Shown here piece after piece: positions 55,798 through 64,000 of a stretch of 64,000 nt of DNA. The stretch's first letter is position 1. Each line of letters starts with the position of its first letter. Both the position numbers and the translations under genes were made by a program. The stretch is from a virus: positions 1-64,000 of the IMG/VR virus record IMGVR_UViG_3300043256_000236; one strand, written 5' to 3'. Below the pieces are notes generated by a model. It was not told the DNA's origin, made no database searches, and saw only the letters and a program-made list of their open reading frames with translations.

Positions 55798-55907
55798 TTG
55801 AACAGAAATACCGTCACAACTGAATAAGTGACGGTAAAAGTTCCAGTACACTTCGTAATAAGTGACTGTGTACAAACATCGGTACTTTGTGATATATGTC
55901 GACATTA

Positions 55908-55918
55908 TTGTGTATAAT
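55908..55918 (+). promoter_or_regulatory. Class B-like promoter
   Basis: TTGTGTATAAT, eight bases before the ATG at 55927, so the message would be nearly leaderless. The preceding 110 bases hold an inverted repeat GTGACGGTA/TACCGTCAC-like pair (around 55809-55835), perhaps a terminator or processing site. Confidence 0.5.
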
Positions 55919-55926
55919 GTATTGTG

Positions 55927-56121
55927 ATGTCAGAATTTATTGAAATACATCGTGAAACAGGAATTCCATGTTTTGAGTGTGGTGAACGATCTGGTATGGA
56001 TTGTCCAGGTCGGAGACCAGATGAGGCCACACGTTGTACAGTCTGTCTGGAAAAATTCATGAAAATCGAGCAGCAACTACAATCATCCCATGATCAACGG
56101 TCTAAGGATCGTCTGGGGTAG
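55927..56121 (+). CDS. Zinc-knuckle protein
   Basis: A 64-residue protein with CFECGERSGMDC near residue 13 and TRCTVCLEKF near residue 37, a four- to five-cysteine zinc site similar to small proteins of the left operon. There is no ribosome-binding site; the -10 box is right before it. A terminator follows at 56144. Confidence 0.55.
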   Translation: MSEFIEIHRETGIPCFECGERSGMDCPGRRPDEATRCTVCLEKFMKIEQQLQSSHDQRSKDRLG

Positions 56122-56143
56122 ACTGTGTAGACTGAGATACGCA

Positions 56144-56179
56144 GAACCGGATGGTCCAATGGACTGTCCGGTTTTTTTG
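56144..56179 (+). terminator. Rho-independent terminator
   Basis: AACCGGA..GGTCC / GGAC..TCCGGTT stem with an AAT loop and seven T. Confidence 0.9.
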
Positions 56180-56219
56180 TGCGCATTGGAAGGTACTGAT
56201 CCTCTTCCTTCCGTTATTC

Positions 56220-56290
56220 GGCCCTGTGGTGTAATGGTACCCCGCCTGCCTTTGGAGCAGGAGAACTAAGTTCGATTCTTAGCCGGGCCG
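56220..56290 (+). tRNA. tRNA-Gln (TTG)
   Basis: Acceptor GGCCCTG / CCGGGCC (one mismatch), anticodon arm CCTGC-CTTTGGA-GCAGG giving TTG, T-arm CTAAG-TTCGATT-CTTAG. Lies alone after a terminator. Confidence 0.88.
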
Positions 56291-56303
56291 TTTTCCTTGC
56301 CTT

Positions 56304-56314
56304 TTGGTGTATAA
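56304..56314 (+). promoter_or_regulatory. Class B (late) promoter
   Basis: TTGGTGTATAA, 83 bases ahead of the gene at 56398. The leader contains a CAGTT...AACTG inverted repeat (about 56343-56360) before an AGAGG ribosome-binding site. Confidence 0.65.
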
Positions 56315-56397
56315 AAATAAGGTAGATGAATCTGTATCGCCTTCAGTTTTTGTGAACTGGAATCTTTACAGCCTTATTTTAAGAAAGAGGTAAAGTT

Positions 56398-56949
56398 ATG
56401 AGTTTAGTAACAGACAATTGGGCGGCGAATCTTAATCCAGTACCGAAACCAGGTCAGATGTACAGGACACTCAGTGCTACAGCCGTATCAGGTTCAGCCG
56501 TAACAGATACAGAAGCGTTCTTCACTAAAAGTTGCCCTTTTCCAATCAAGATTGTTGGATTTGAAGTACAAGCTGTTTCGATGTCCGGTGGAGGATTCAG
56601 CGGTAGCGGTTCTGCTCTGACTGTCGCCCTACAGAGTTCCAATGAAGTTGATGTCTCTCCAGCAGCTCCCACTGCTGTTGTATGGGATACTGTGGTATCT
56701 GTTGACGCATCTGGTTCCGCGCAAAGTACTGATAAGCTAATGTTCTCTGCTCCTGGCAACGTCAGTGGCTTGTTAAATCCTGATATGGACCAGTCGTTTG
56801 TTGCTGTACCCAAGGGTGGTTCTTTGAGGGCAACTCTTTCCGCCCAAGCTGCCGATGCTCTAGGTGTCGCAGGTTCTACTCCAGTTGAACTTCTTGCTGT
56901 TGTAGATTTTGTACCAACAGATTTAAAAACACAACGATATAGTTGGTAG
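56398..56949 (+). CDS. Virion-type beta protein (decoration or spike candidate)
   Basis: A 183-residue protein rich in Ser, Ala, Val and Gly with alternating beta pattern (TLSATAVSGSAVTDTEAFFT; GGGFSGSGSALTVALQSS). It has its own late promoter, a leader with hairpin, and a strong terminator, as do the tail tube and capsid genes, so it is likely an abundant structural protein. No family is recognised. Possibly a head or tail decoration protein. Confidence 0.55.
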   Translation: MSLVTDNWAANLNPVPKPGQMYRTLSATAVSGSAVTDTEAFFTKSCPFPIKIVGFEVQAVSMSGGGFSGSGSALTVALQSSNEVDVSPAAPTAVVWDTVVSVDASGSAQSTDKLMFSAPGNVSGLLNPDMDQSFVAVPKGGSLRATLSAQAADALGVAGSTPVELLAVVDFVPTDLKTQRYSW

Positions 56950-56970
56950 TCATTCATCACATAAATATTC

Positions 56971-57008
56971 AAAGGGCCTGGAGTGAAAAACTCTGGGCCT
57001 TTTTTTTA
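56971..57008 (+). terminator. Rho-independent terminator
   Basis: AAAGGGCCTGGAGT / ACTCTGGGCCTTT stem with a GAAAA loop and eight T. Confidence 0.92.
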
Positions 57009-57016
57009 ATTGCACG

Positions 57017-57026
57017 TGGTGTATAA
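57017..57026 (+). promoter_or_regulatory. Class B (late) promoter of the tape-measure block
   Basis: TGGTGTATAA just after the terminator and 69 bases before the gene at 57095. Confidence 0.65.
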
Positions 57027-57094
57027 CCTAGTAGGACAGGGCTCAGGCCTGGATAGACAGTACCATTGCAAAATTTGGGACTGGGAGAAATAAG

Positions 57095-58171
57095 ATGAAT
57101 ATGGCCGAAACAGAACGGTTAATAGATAAAATTAATTGGGGATATATCTCTGCGACCGTGAGAACCCAAGATAATTCAATTCTAATATTCACTCTACGTC
57201 CTCCCACACCAGAAGAACGAGGCAAATCAGCAATAACTTATGATAGAGAATACAAAAGATGTATTCACATGGGCTTATCTAATGAAGTGGATGCGATAAC
57301 AGATTTTATAATAACTGATCAATGGGATCCAGAGATAGACATCCAAATAGAAGGATTGCAAAAAGATATTCATAACATTCGCAAGGGTTTAATAGATTTT
57401 GTGTTTAATAGAACTAAACTAGAACAATCTCGCTCCCTTTTGCGTCGTGCAGAAAAAGCTCTCATGGATCGTCTAAGTAAAAGACATGTTTTATTGCAGA
57501 ACACAGCAGAAGCTAGTGCTACAATTACACAACAAAGATACTTAATAAGCGTAGTGACACAGACTAAAACTGGTGAACCTTTTTGGGCAACTGAAAAAGA
57601 TTTCGAAAAATTTGACGACATAGGAATTGTTGTGCAATTGTGTGAATTATTTTTTACACAATCTAAATTACCTACAGCATTAATACGTGAATTAGCAAGA
57701 TCGCAACAATGGAGAGTATACTGGGAAGTGGCGAAACATACAAGTGATTTATTTGAGAGTAGTATTACTTCGTGGTCTAATAATCAGAGAGAATTAGCTT
57801 ATTGGTCTTCTATATACGACTCAGTTTATGAAGCATATGAGAGACCAGCTAAAGATATTATTATAGATGATGATTTACTCGATTCTTGGTTCATAAAACA
57901 AGGTGAGAAAGTAGCGAACAACAAGAATAATGAGACAGTACCTATCAAACCTGGAAGTAATGAAGTTTTTGTGATGGCTGATGCGGAAGGGGCTAAACGT
58001 GTTTATGATATGAATGATCCTACATCTAGAACTAAACTAAGGGCTCGTCAAAGATTTTTACAGAAACACGGTGATACAAAAGAACAAAATTTGCCAGACA
58101 GTAAAAGGGAGATTAAACAACAAATTATGAAAGCTAGATCCCAAAAGGCAAAAGATATTAGTAGAAGATAG
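57095..58171 (+). CDS. Putative tail assembly protein
   Basis: A 358-residue, largely helical charged protein with GGGAGA upstream. It is the first of three genes before the tape-measure gene, the place where tail assembly chaperones are found. The N-terminal region (ISATVRTQDNSILIFTLRPPTPEER) followed by a long helical segment would fit a tail chaperone that binds the tape measure. The C-terminus is Lys/Arg-rich. The family is not recognised. Confidence 0.5.
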   Translation: MNMAETERLIDKINWGYISATVRTQDNSILIFTLRPPTPEERGKSAITYDREYKRCIHMGLSNEVDAITDFIITDQWDPEIDIQIEGLQKDIHNIRKGLIDFVFNRTKLEQSRSLLRRAEKALMDRLSKRHVLLQNTAEASATITQQRYLISVVTQTKTGEPFWATEKDFEKFDDIGIVVQLCELFFTQSKLPTALIRELARSQQWRVYWEVAKHTSDLFESSITSWSNNQRELAYWSSIYDSVYEAYERPAKDIIIDDDLLDSWFIKQGEKVANNKNNETVPIKPGSNEVFVMADAEGAKRVYDMNDPTSRTKLRARQRFLQKHGDTKEQNLPDSKREIKQQIMKARSQKAKDISRR

Positions 58172-58179
58172 GGGGTAAA

Positions 58180-58545
58180 ATGTTTGAGAAGGAACAAGAG
58201 TTGGCTAGTCTACAAAAAGAACTGCGTAAATCACACGAATCTCGTATAGATGATAAATCAAGGGGGAGATTGAAGAAGATAGCCAGTAAAAAGTTCAGGA
58301 CTTGCTTTATTTCAGCGTTATCTGAGTTTGAAAATGAATTTGGTCCTGAAATCTGGGGTCATAATATGGATAATGAGACATTGACGGAAAAACAAAGAGA
58401 TAACCGCATTAGATGGAATGGTGTTAGGAAAAAAATTCTTGATAAGGGCAATGTTCAGCTGCGTGCGCTGAATATGGAAATGGATCTACACGACATACGA
58501 TTCAGGGGTTATGTTGTTAATTTCAGGAGAATAGATGATGGATAA
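58180..58545 (+). CDS. Putative tail assembly protein
   Basis: A 121-residue basic helical protein (KEQELASLQKELRKSHESRI). It lies eight bases after the preceding gene and overlaps the next by 11 bases. That overlap recalls frameshift-linked chaperone pairs of other phages, but I see no clear slippery sequence. Role inferred from position. Confidence 0.45.
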   Translation: MFEKEQELASLQKELRKSHESRIDDKSRGRLKKIASKKFRTCFISALSEFENEFGPEIWGHNMDNETLTEKQRDNRIRWNGVRKKILDKGNVQLRALNMEMDLHDIRFRGYVVNFRRIDDG

Positions 58546-59398
58546 TACGTCAAAAGAGATAGTTGTTGAAACAATTGATAAGGAAGGTAATAAACTCAAG
58601 TTACAAATCAACTCGATAGGACATAATATTCTACAAGATGCGCAAATGGTCTATAGCATAAAGCTTACATCATTGATCAAACAAAGTACAGTAGCTGGTA
58701 ACGAATTATTATCACGACAACAACTGGAACAGCATCTTGACACTATGGGGATATGGACAGAGGAGGACAGCAAAAAGTTTCTTGAGATTCAAATAGAACT
58801 AAGGGAGATGGAGTTACAGCTCAAGAGTGGCGGGATACGGGTTGCCGAAGCTAAGCAAATAGCTATATCCATGAAGACAAGAAGAGCTATTTTGTTAGCT
58901 CTTTATAATAGGCGTTCACAATTTGATGGTATAACGATGGAATCAATAGCAGAAAATCAGAAGTTTAAGTTCTTGCTGGTTAGATGTGTAATGAAGGATA
59001 ATCAGCCATTTTTCAAGAATATGAGTGATTATGATAGTAGACAAAATGAAAAGTCTTCGGTTGATGTGGCTGATGCCCTGGCAACTAAGTTATATGGATA
59101 TGACAGTAAAACTGAATCCAATTTGACAGAAAATCAGTGGTTAAAACAATTTGAGTTTGCTGATGATAGTGGTCGGTTGATCGACCTGGAAAAACGTTTG
59201 ATAGACGTGGATGGTAATCTGATAAATGATGAGGGACGATTGGTAGATGCAGCTGGTAGTCTAGTTGATAACAAGGGACGACCAGTAGATGAAAATGGTG
59301 AGTTTATAGTCGAGGCAAAGCCTTTTTTGGACGATAAAACAGGCAAGCCAATAGAGTCGGATTGTAAGAAATCTGCTAAGAAGAAGAAAAAAAGATAA
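58535..59398 (+). CDS. Putative tail assembly protein with heptapeptide repeats
   Basis: A 287-residue protein. Residues 1-200 are helical and acidic. Residues 212-262 hold seven tandem seven-residue repeats of the type G-R-L-(I/V)-D-x-x (GRLIDLE, KRLIDVD, GNLINDE, GRLVDAA, GSLVDNK, GRPVDEN, GEFIVEA). The tail is a Lys stretch (KKSAKKKKKR). The acidic repeats next to a basic end may bind the tape measure or DNA. The gene ends 15 bases before the tape-measure start. Confidence 0.55.
   Translation: MMDNTSKEIVVETIDKEGNKLKLQINSIGHNILQDAQMVYSIKLTSLIKQSTVAGNELLSRQQLEQHLDTMGIWTEEDSKKFLEIQIELREMELQLKSGGIRVAEAKQIAISMKTRRAILLALYNRRSQFDGITMESIAENQKFKFLLVRCVMKDNQPFFKNMSDYDSRQNEKSSVDVADALATKLYGYDSKTESNLTENQWLKQFEFADDSGRLIDLEKRLIDVDGNLINDEGRLVDAAGSLVDNKGRPVDENGEFIVEAKPFLDDKTGKPIESDCKKSAKKKKKR
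59168..59320 (+). repeat. 21-bp tandem repeats (seven-residue units)
   Basis: Seven degenerate units each starting GGT/GGA-CG-TTG-type codons inside the gene at 58535. They encode the G-R-L-V-D-x-x repeats and suggest expansion by slippage. Confidence 0.7.
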
Positions 59399-59413
59399 TT
59401 GAAGGTGAGTTGA

Positions 59414-62400
59414 ATGGCACAGGGTTTCGTTGTTGGTGTCGATTTACGTATACAGCGGGTATTGGGCTTAGACAAGGTCAAGCAACAGCTGTCTAGTATC
59501 CAGGGTGTTAGTGGTGGTACGGGTGCTGTACCTGCACAGTTCGATAAGATATCAAGTTCTGCTTCGAATGCGGCTATAAATACAGCAAAAGTTAACAAGG
59601 TTATAGCAGACACTGGGAACAGCGCCCAGACTGCTGGGGGTAAGATAGGTAATGCTGGAAATAAAGTACAAGGTTTCGGGGATCAACTAGCTCTAGCTGG
59701 TAGGCGATACGCTGCTTTCATCGGAGCTACTGCTGTAGCATTCAAGGCCGTACAATTCATAAGTGCTGGTACCAAGGCTGTCATAGAATTTGACAAATCT
59801 ATGGTCTCTCTGTCTCAAATACTCAGGGTTTCTACCGATCAGTTAGGTGGATTGTCTCAACAATTCTTGGACCTGTCGGTATCTACTGGAACTAGTGCTG
59901 CTGAAATTGCTAATGCCGCTAAGCTGTTAGCTCAAGCTGGTTTCAGAGGTGCGGAATTAACAGAAGCTGTTTCTCAGCTATCCAAAGTACCACTAACCCC
60001 CATCTTCGAGAGTATGGATCAAGCTGTTGACGGTGCCATCGCTGCAATGAGACAGTTTTCTAACGAAGGGCTAACCGTCGAAACAGTGTTTGATAAAATG
60101 ATAAATGTATCTAATACATACGCTGCTTCATTCCCCGATATCATAGAAGGACTCAAGAGGGGTGGTTCAGCATTCCAGGCTATAGGTGGCACTTTAGATG
60201 AGTTTATCGCTGCTTTTACAACGATAAGATCCGTCACTAGAGAGAGTGCTTCTGCTGTTGGTACTTCACTGAAAACACTTTCTACAAGACTGGCTGATCC
60301 CAAGATTCTCAAATTCCTAGAAACTAAAAATATTCGCTTACTAGAAAAGGGTCAATTTGTTGGTCCCTTGGAGGCACTTAAAAGAATCGGAGACGGTCTT
60401 GAGAGAACTAAAAGTGTGCAAGAGAAAGTTAGTATAGCTGTACGGCTGGGCGGTAGACGTCAAGTCAGCCGTTTTCTCGCCTTGTCTCAAAATATGGAAA
60501 AGAATAACAAGATTTTAGAAACATCAAAAAATTCATACGGAGCATTTAGTGAAGTCGCAGAAAAGGGATTACAGGCCATCAGTGTAAAAATTGATATTCT
60601 TGTAGCAAAATCCAAAAAATTAGCCATAGAATTAGGCGAAAATTTATTCATACCATTTGTTACTGGTTTAACGAACGCCTCCACCGCAGCTATAGCGCTA
60701 CTTTCGGCACTACAACCACTCCTTCCTATATTAGCCACTGTTGGTACACTAGTAGCCGGGACAGCTATTACAAAAGGTATAGGAAAGTTTCTTGGACCTC
60801 GCATAGCCAACCTTGCTGGTCCTGCAGCTTTTACCGCCGCAGGTGGTGGCATCAAAGGAGCTAAAACGGCCTTGGGTTCTAGTCCATTTGTTCAGGCTGG
60901 TTTACTAATTGCCGCAGCTGAAGTTACTGCATCGTTTTTGCGAACATCCGATGGTGCGGATACTTTTGCTTCGACACTAGTATCATCTACGGCGCTTATA
61001 GCTGCTGCCATTGCCATCTTCAGACAACAAACAATAGCACAATTTGCTACCGGTGGAGGATTATTACCTAGTTTGGGTAAGTTTGGAGCAATCGCTACTA
61101 TCGGGGCTATAGCTTTGCCGTTGGCAATAAATGCTGCTCACAACAGTGCCCAGGAATTATCTAATAAAATAATTGAAAGTGCTGTGTTATCTATAAAAAG
61201 GATCGATATTCAACCAGCTGATCCCCAGTCACTTCAAAAGGGATTAAGTGATTTATATAATAGTATAGGGCAAAGTGTCCGAGAATTAACCAAAAGCGCT
61301 AATGTAAATAGCGAACCAAGTATAAAAAAATCTCTCGCAAGTGTTGGTCGTTTGGTTTCGAATATTGTCGAAGGAGATTACGCTACCCTTGGGAAACTGG
61401 GAGGTCTAACTGAGCGTAATGTTAGAGATCAAGTTAAGGAAATCATAGATAAAAGTCCAAAGATAGTTGAAGATATTCTGAAGGGTATCAGTCAGAGTAT
61501 GGTTGACATAACAGGAAGAATTGATACGACAGAATCAGCAGGACGAGATAGGTTGATTGGCCAAGGGTTGAGACTCGGATTAAACAGAAAACAGGCTGGT
61601 AATTTTTCCGAAGTAATCATAGAGTCTGTCGGTGGGTTGGAAACTTGGTTGAAATTAATTCGTAAGAATACAACATCTATACAGAACGAAATACGATCTA
61701 GAGAGCAATTAATACAATTAACCAAAATTTTTATACCACCAAAACTAGTTGGACAACTACAGCAATTTTCACACGCTGTAGATAAAACCGTCAGGGCTAT
61801 CAGTACATCTTCTAGGGCATTTTCGTCACAAATATCTGAAATATCAGGGGGAGTCAGGCCTCCTTCATTTGATTTTGATTTTGGGGCAGAACAAATTCGA
61901 GGGCTTATTAGTTCGAATGGTCTTAAGGATGTTTTTTCATTGACTCCAGATATCCCTAAATTTGTAAGTGGTATGAAAGATATCGATAATCTAATAGATC
62001 AGTTCATATTAACGATTAGTAGTCTGCCGTCTGATGCTGATTTTATTGGAGAAACTGATAGGTTTTTGGATGTCAGAGCCCCTCAGGCTATCAAAGATAA
62101 TTTCGGTAAATTTTTCGATACTATTGCCCAGGATCTTGTAGAAGTTTCTGAGGGAAAGTTAATAACTGCTGATGAAATTAAGGATAGATTCCGTAAAGAA
62201 TTTGCTGATTTAGGCACGGGAGCTAGTGATGCTGTCGTTGAAAATGTTAGAAAATTCTTGCAAGGTACTTTCGCACAGATACAGGATGAACTTAGTCGGT
62301 TAGGTACCATTAGGGGATTTGAAGCTGCCGTCTCCGTGAGACCAGAAAGTCAGGCAGATTTTCTAAGGACACAATTAATGCGTTCTGGGATAAATGCAGG

Positions 62401-63664
62401 AGGTGTTTCCGCGGCAGATCAACAAGTGAGACAAAGAGGAACTATCAGTGAACTAGATCTGATAAGGAGGGAACAGAATGCACGTGTTGGTGGACGTAAC
62501 CGCTTGAGTCTTCCCACACCAGAACAAGGATTCTTCGAGGGTAGAGGACAAGGTCTAGTCGATATAGCAGGCGACGAATCAGTTCGTCGACAAGTTCGTG
62601 AGAGTTTTGCGAGTATGACCATAGTATTATCGGAAGCACGTAAAAGTTTGTCTGGATTAAAACCAGGTGCTGAAGGATTTGTTTTTGCTGCGGAAAGAGC
62701 CAAGGAATTAGGACGTCAAGTGATAGAACTACAGGTTAGTTTACAAGCATTGGATCAAGCGACAAGTGCCGCTGCTGCGTCAGAATTAGAAACGTTAAAA
62801 AGAAGGCAAAAATTTGATGTTATACAGAAGCAGGCCGGTCTTGTCGGGAGAGTAACACCCCTAAGAGGCGAAAGAATTATATTCGACCTACAGAAAAAAC
62901 ACCTACAGGAACAAGCGGAATTACAAAACAGATATGATGTTATCATAGAAAAAGATCACGCTCTCAGAGTAGACTTAGCTAGAGAGATTAGCGATATCAA
63001 CCAGGTTGAATCACAAGAATTTGGAAGGTCAGTGAATTCTTTTGCTGAATCTACCCGCATACATATTACTGCTGCCGAACTAATGCACAAATCCATAGCT
63101 GATTTTGGACAATCAGTTATTGATTTCAAAAATCTCAGCACAAATACATTACCACTAGGGAATGATTCTACTAATAGCATCACTAATGAACAAATAAGGT
63201 CGGGTGGTTTTAGCAGATCACAAGATACATCAAATGCTCAGATAATAGGTGAAGATACCGACCAGGCGATACAACAAGAAATGCTAGATATTATGAATCG
63301 CGTCATAGAAGGACAAAATAAAGAATCTAGAGAATCTATTGACAGAGAAACTACTAAAGCTACTGGCTCGGACAAGTCGCGTGACGAACAAGGTGTGAAA
63401 ATTGCACAACTGACAGAAAGTTTGAACAACCTACACGGTATTCTTAGTGAACCAAATGAGTTAAAGTTGGTAACAGATCAACGTATAGATTTAGATATAT
63501 CGACCCTACCATCAGATATATCCGCTGAGATTCGTCCCCTCCTAGTAGCTGCTGCTACGCTTGCTGCGGAGACAGTATCTAGAAAAGTTATGGAGAGCTT
63601 AGCATCTAAGGGCGATTCTGAATTGTCGATAGCAGCGACAGATGTAGCGCAGGAGTTAGAATAA
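59414..63664 (+). CDS. Tail tape-measure protein
   Basis: A 1416-residue protein. Residues 70-340 match the TP901-type tape-measure core: EFDKSMVSLSQILRVSTDQL near residue 126, SAAEIANAAKLLAQAGFRGAE, and the phrase 'A-x-Q-x-x-A-V-D-G-A-I-A-A-M-R-Q-F' near residue 205. Hydrophobic stretches lie at about residues 420-450 and 515-590 (likely membrane-active). The last 600 residues are helical coiled coil. It sets tail length and may help DNA entry. By the usual rule of about 1.5 angstrom per residue the tail would be near 200 nm, a siphovirus- or long myovirus-type tail. Confidence 0.9.
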   Translation: MAQGFVVGVDLRIQRVLGLDKVKQQLSSIQGVSGGTGAVPAQFDKISSSASNAAINTAKVNKVIADTGNSAQTAGGKIGNAGNKVQGFGDQLALAGRRYAAFIGATAVAFKAVQFISAGTKAVIEFDKSMVSLSQILRVSTDQLGGLSQQFLDLSVSTGTSAAEIANAAKLLAQAGFRGAELTEAVSQLSKVPLTPIFESMDQAVDGAIAAMRQFSNEGLTVETVFDKMINVSNTYAASFPDIIEGLKRGGSAFQAIGGTLDEFIAAFTTIRSVTRESASAVGTSLKTLSTRLADPKILKFLETKNIRLLEKGQFVGPLEALKRIGDGLERTKSVQEKVSIAVRLGGRRQVSRFLALSQNMEKNNKILETSKNSYGAFSEVAEKGLQAISVKIDILVAKSKKLAIELGENLFIPFVTGLTNASTAAIALLSALQPLLPILATVGTLVAGTAITKGIGKFLGPRIANLAGPAAFTAAGGGIKGAKTALGSSPFVQAGLLIAAAEVTASFLRTSDGADTFASTLVSSTALIAAAIAIFRQQTIAQFATGGGLLPSLGKFGAIATIGAIALPLAINAAHNSAQELSNKIIESAVLSIKRIDIQPADPQSLQKGLSDLYNSIGQSVRELTKSANVNSEPSIKKSLASVGRLVSNIVEGDYATLGKLGGLTERNVRDQVKEIIDKSPKIVEDILKGISQSMVDITGRIDTTESAGRDRLIGQGLRLGLNRKQAGNFSEVIIESVGGLETWLKLIRKNTTSIQNEIRSREQLIQLTKIFIPPKLVGQLQQFSHAVDKTVRAISTSSRAFSSQISEISGGVRPPSFDFDFGAEQIRGLISSNGLKDVFSLTPDIPKFVSGMKDIDNLIDQFILTISSLPSDADFIGETDRFLDVRAPQAIKDNFGKFFDTIAQDLVEVSEGKLITADEIKDRFRKEFADLGTGASDAVVENVRKFLQGTFAQIQDELSRLGTIRGFEAAVSVRPESQADFLRTQLMRSGINAGGVSAADQQVRQRGTISELDLIRREQNARVGGRNRLSLPTPEQGFFEGRGQGLVDIAGDESVRRQVRESFASMTIVLSEARKSLSGLKPGAEGFVFAAERAKELGRQVIELQVSLQALDQATSAAAASELETLKRRQKFDVIQKQAGLVGRVTPLRGERIIFDLQKKHLQEQAELQNRYDVIIEKDHALRVDLAREISDINQVESQEFGRSVNSFAESTRIHITAAELMHKSIADFGQSVIDFKNLSTNTLPLGNDSTNSITNEQIRSGGFSRSQDTSNAQIIGEDTDQAIQQEMLDIMNRVIEGQNKESRESIDRETTKATGSDKSRDEQGVKIAQLTESLNNLHGILSEPNELKLVTDQRIDLDISTLPSDISAEIRPLLVAAATLAAETVSRKVMESLASKGDSELSIAATDVAQELE

Positions 63665-63665
63665 A

Positions 63666-64000
63666 ATGCCTTCTGGATTGTTACATGACGAAAATGTAAT
63701 CTTCTATCATCCATTGGATGATTTTACTGAATATACCAAGGGTCTAGCGTGGACTTCCCTGGATAGCAGCTCAAGTTTCGTTCCTGGAATATTGGTCAGT
63801 GGTATCAAGCTTGATCCAGGTGAGGCGTTTGAAAGAATAGTATACCCTGCTTCTACGTATGATTCAATAGAAAATGCAAGTGGTCTAACTGCCTCTGTTT
63901 GGGTTAGTGGTTTCCTGACCTCAGACACCGTCCAAAGATTAGTAAATATAGGAATAGCCGACGACACTATCCCCGCCGAAAGAAACGACGCAATATTATA
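63666..64000 (+). CDS. LamG-like adhesin, 5' part (cut by window end)
   Basis: The frame is open from ATG at 63666 to the end (111 residues) and starts MPSGLLHDENVIFYHPLDDF, clearly paralogous to the start of the protein at 30208 (NVIYYHPCDS). A further match is the LTASVWVSGFL strand, like ITVCFWTYDQL. It is probably another virion adhesin with a concanavalin-type fold; the C-terminus lies outside the window. Confidence 0.7.
   Translation, partial: MPSGLLHDENVIFYHPLDDFTEYTKGLAWTSLDSSSSFVPGILVSGIKLDPGEAFERIVYPASTYDSIENASGLTASVWVSGFLTSDTVQRLVNIGIADDTIPAERNDAIL

Noticed and set aside
60400-60900. Separate membrane protein in the tape-measure gene
   Set aside because: Hydrophobic stretches are normal in tape-measure proteins and the frame continues without a break.

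Overview
The window is a 64 kb piece of the genome of a large tailed double-stranded DNA bacteriophage (Caudoviricetes). It encodes a large terminase, portal, prohead protease/scaffold, decoration protein, HK97-type major capsid protein, tail tube and tape-measure protein, alongside nucleotide-metabolism genes, many very small zinc-knuckle proteins, tRNAs and a tmRNA. No integrase, repressor or attachment site is visible, so it looks virulent. The sequence does not identify the host. The capsid/terminase lineage and the LamG and repeat-rich adhesins suggest an environmental phage of a bacterium, but that is inference.

Layout. (1) 0.1-6.8 kb, + strand: an operon-like array of small zinc proteins, two DEDD exonucleases, an SMC/RecF-like ATPase, an R2K-type ATP-grasp gene broken by a frameshift and a DUF4406-like gene. 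(2) 6.9-12.0 kb, - strand: NlpC/P60-like papain-fold enzyme, HNH protein, NUDIX, MazG, ClpP-like protease and a DNA methyltransferase, read from a promoter at 12.02-12.05 kb. (3) 12.1-25.5 kb, +: a sigma region-2 protein, a TerS candidate, a sugar cassette (glycosyltransferase, SEC-C protein, GDP-mannose dehydratase), an ERCC4-type nuclease, an intein-containing TerL, portal, protease-scaffold, decoration protein and major capsid protein. (4) 25.6-42.3 kb, +: an HNH homing gene, HTH protein, a long series of fibre/adhesin and connector proteins (LamG folds, beta-propeller-like repeats, a 1189-residue collar/repeat fibre, a second intein) and the tail tube gene. (5) 42.4-56.3 kb, +: an accessory island with homing-type genes, NAD-dependent DNA ligase, two RNA ligases, a tmRNA, about nine standard tRNAs plus three odd tRNA-like RNAs, a DUF4326/SLOG pair, a lipoprotein and candidate small RNAs. 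(6) 56.3-64.0 kb, +: a virion-type protein, tail assembly genes, the tape-measure protein and the start of another LamG-like adhesin cut off by the window end.

Regulation. Two promoter families recur. Class A is T(G/C)(C/G)AACA, 16-17 bp, CGTATAAT, and usually sits just downstream of a rho-independent terminator. It opens accessory cassettes and the left and minus-strand operons. Class B is a -10-only motif, TTGGTGTATAA, without an evident -35. It precedes the portal, protease, tail-tube, tail-assembly and other late genes. A 181-residue protein at 12313 resembles sigma region 2 only, which suggests a T4 gp55-like late sigma that reads class B. The tmRNA (tag ending KLAA) and the ClpP-like protease could act together with host unfoldases. 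The tRNAs and two RNA ligases fit a tRNA supply and repair programme.
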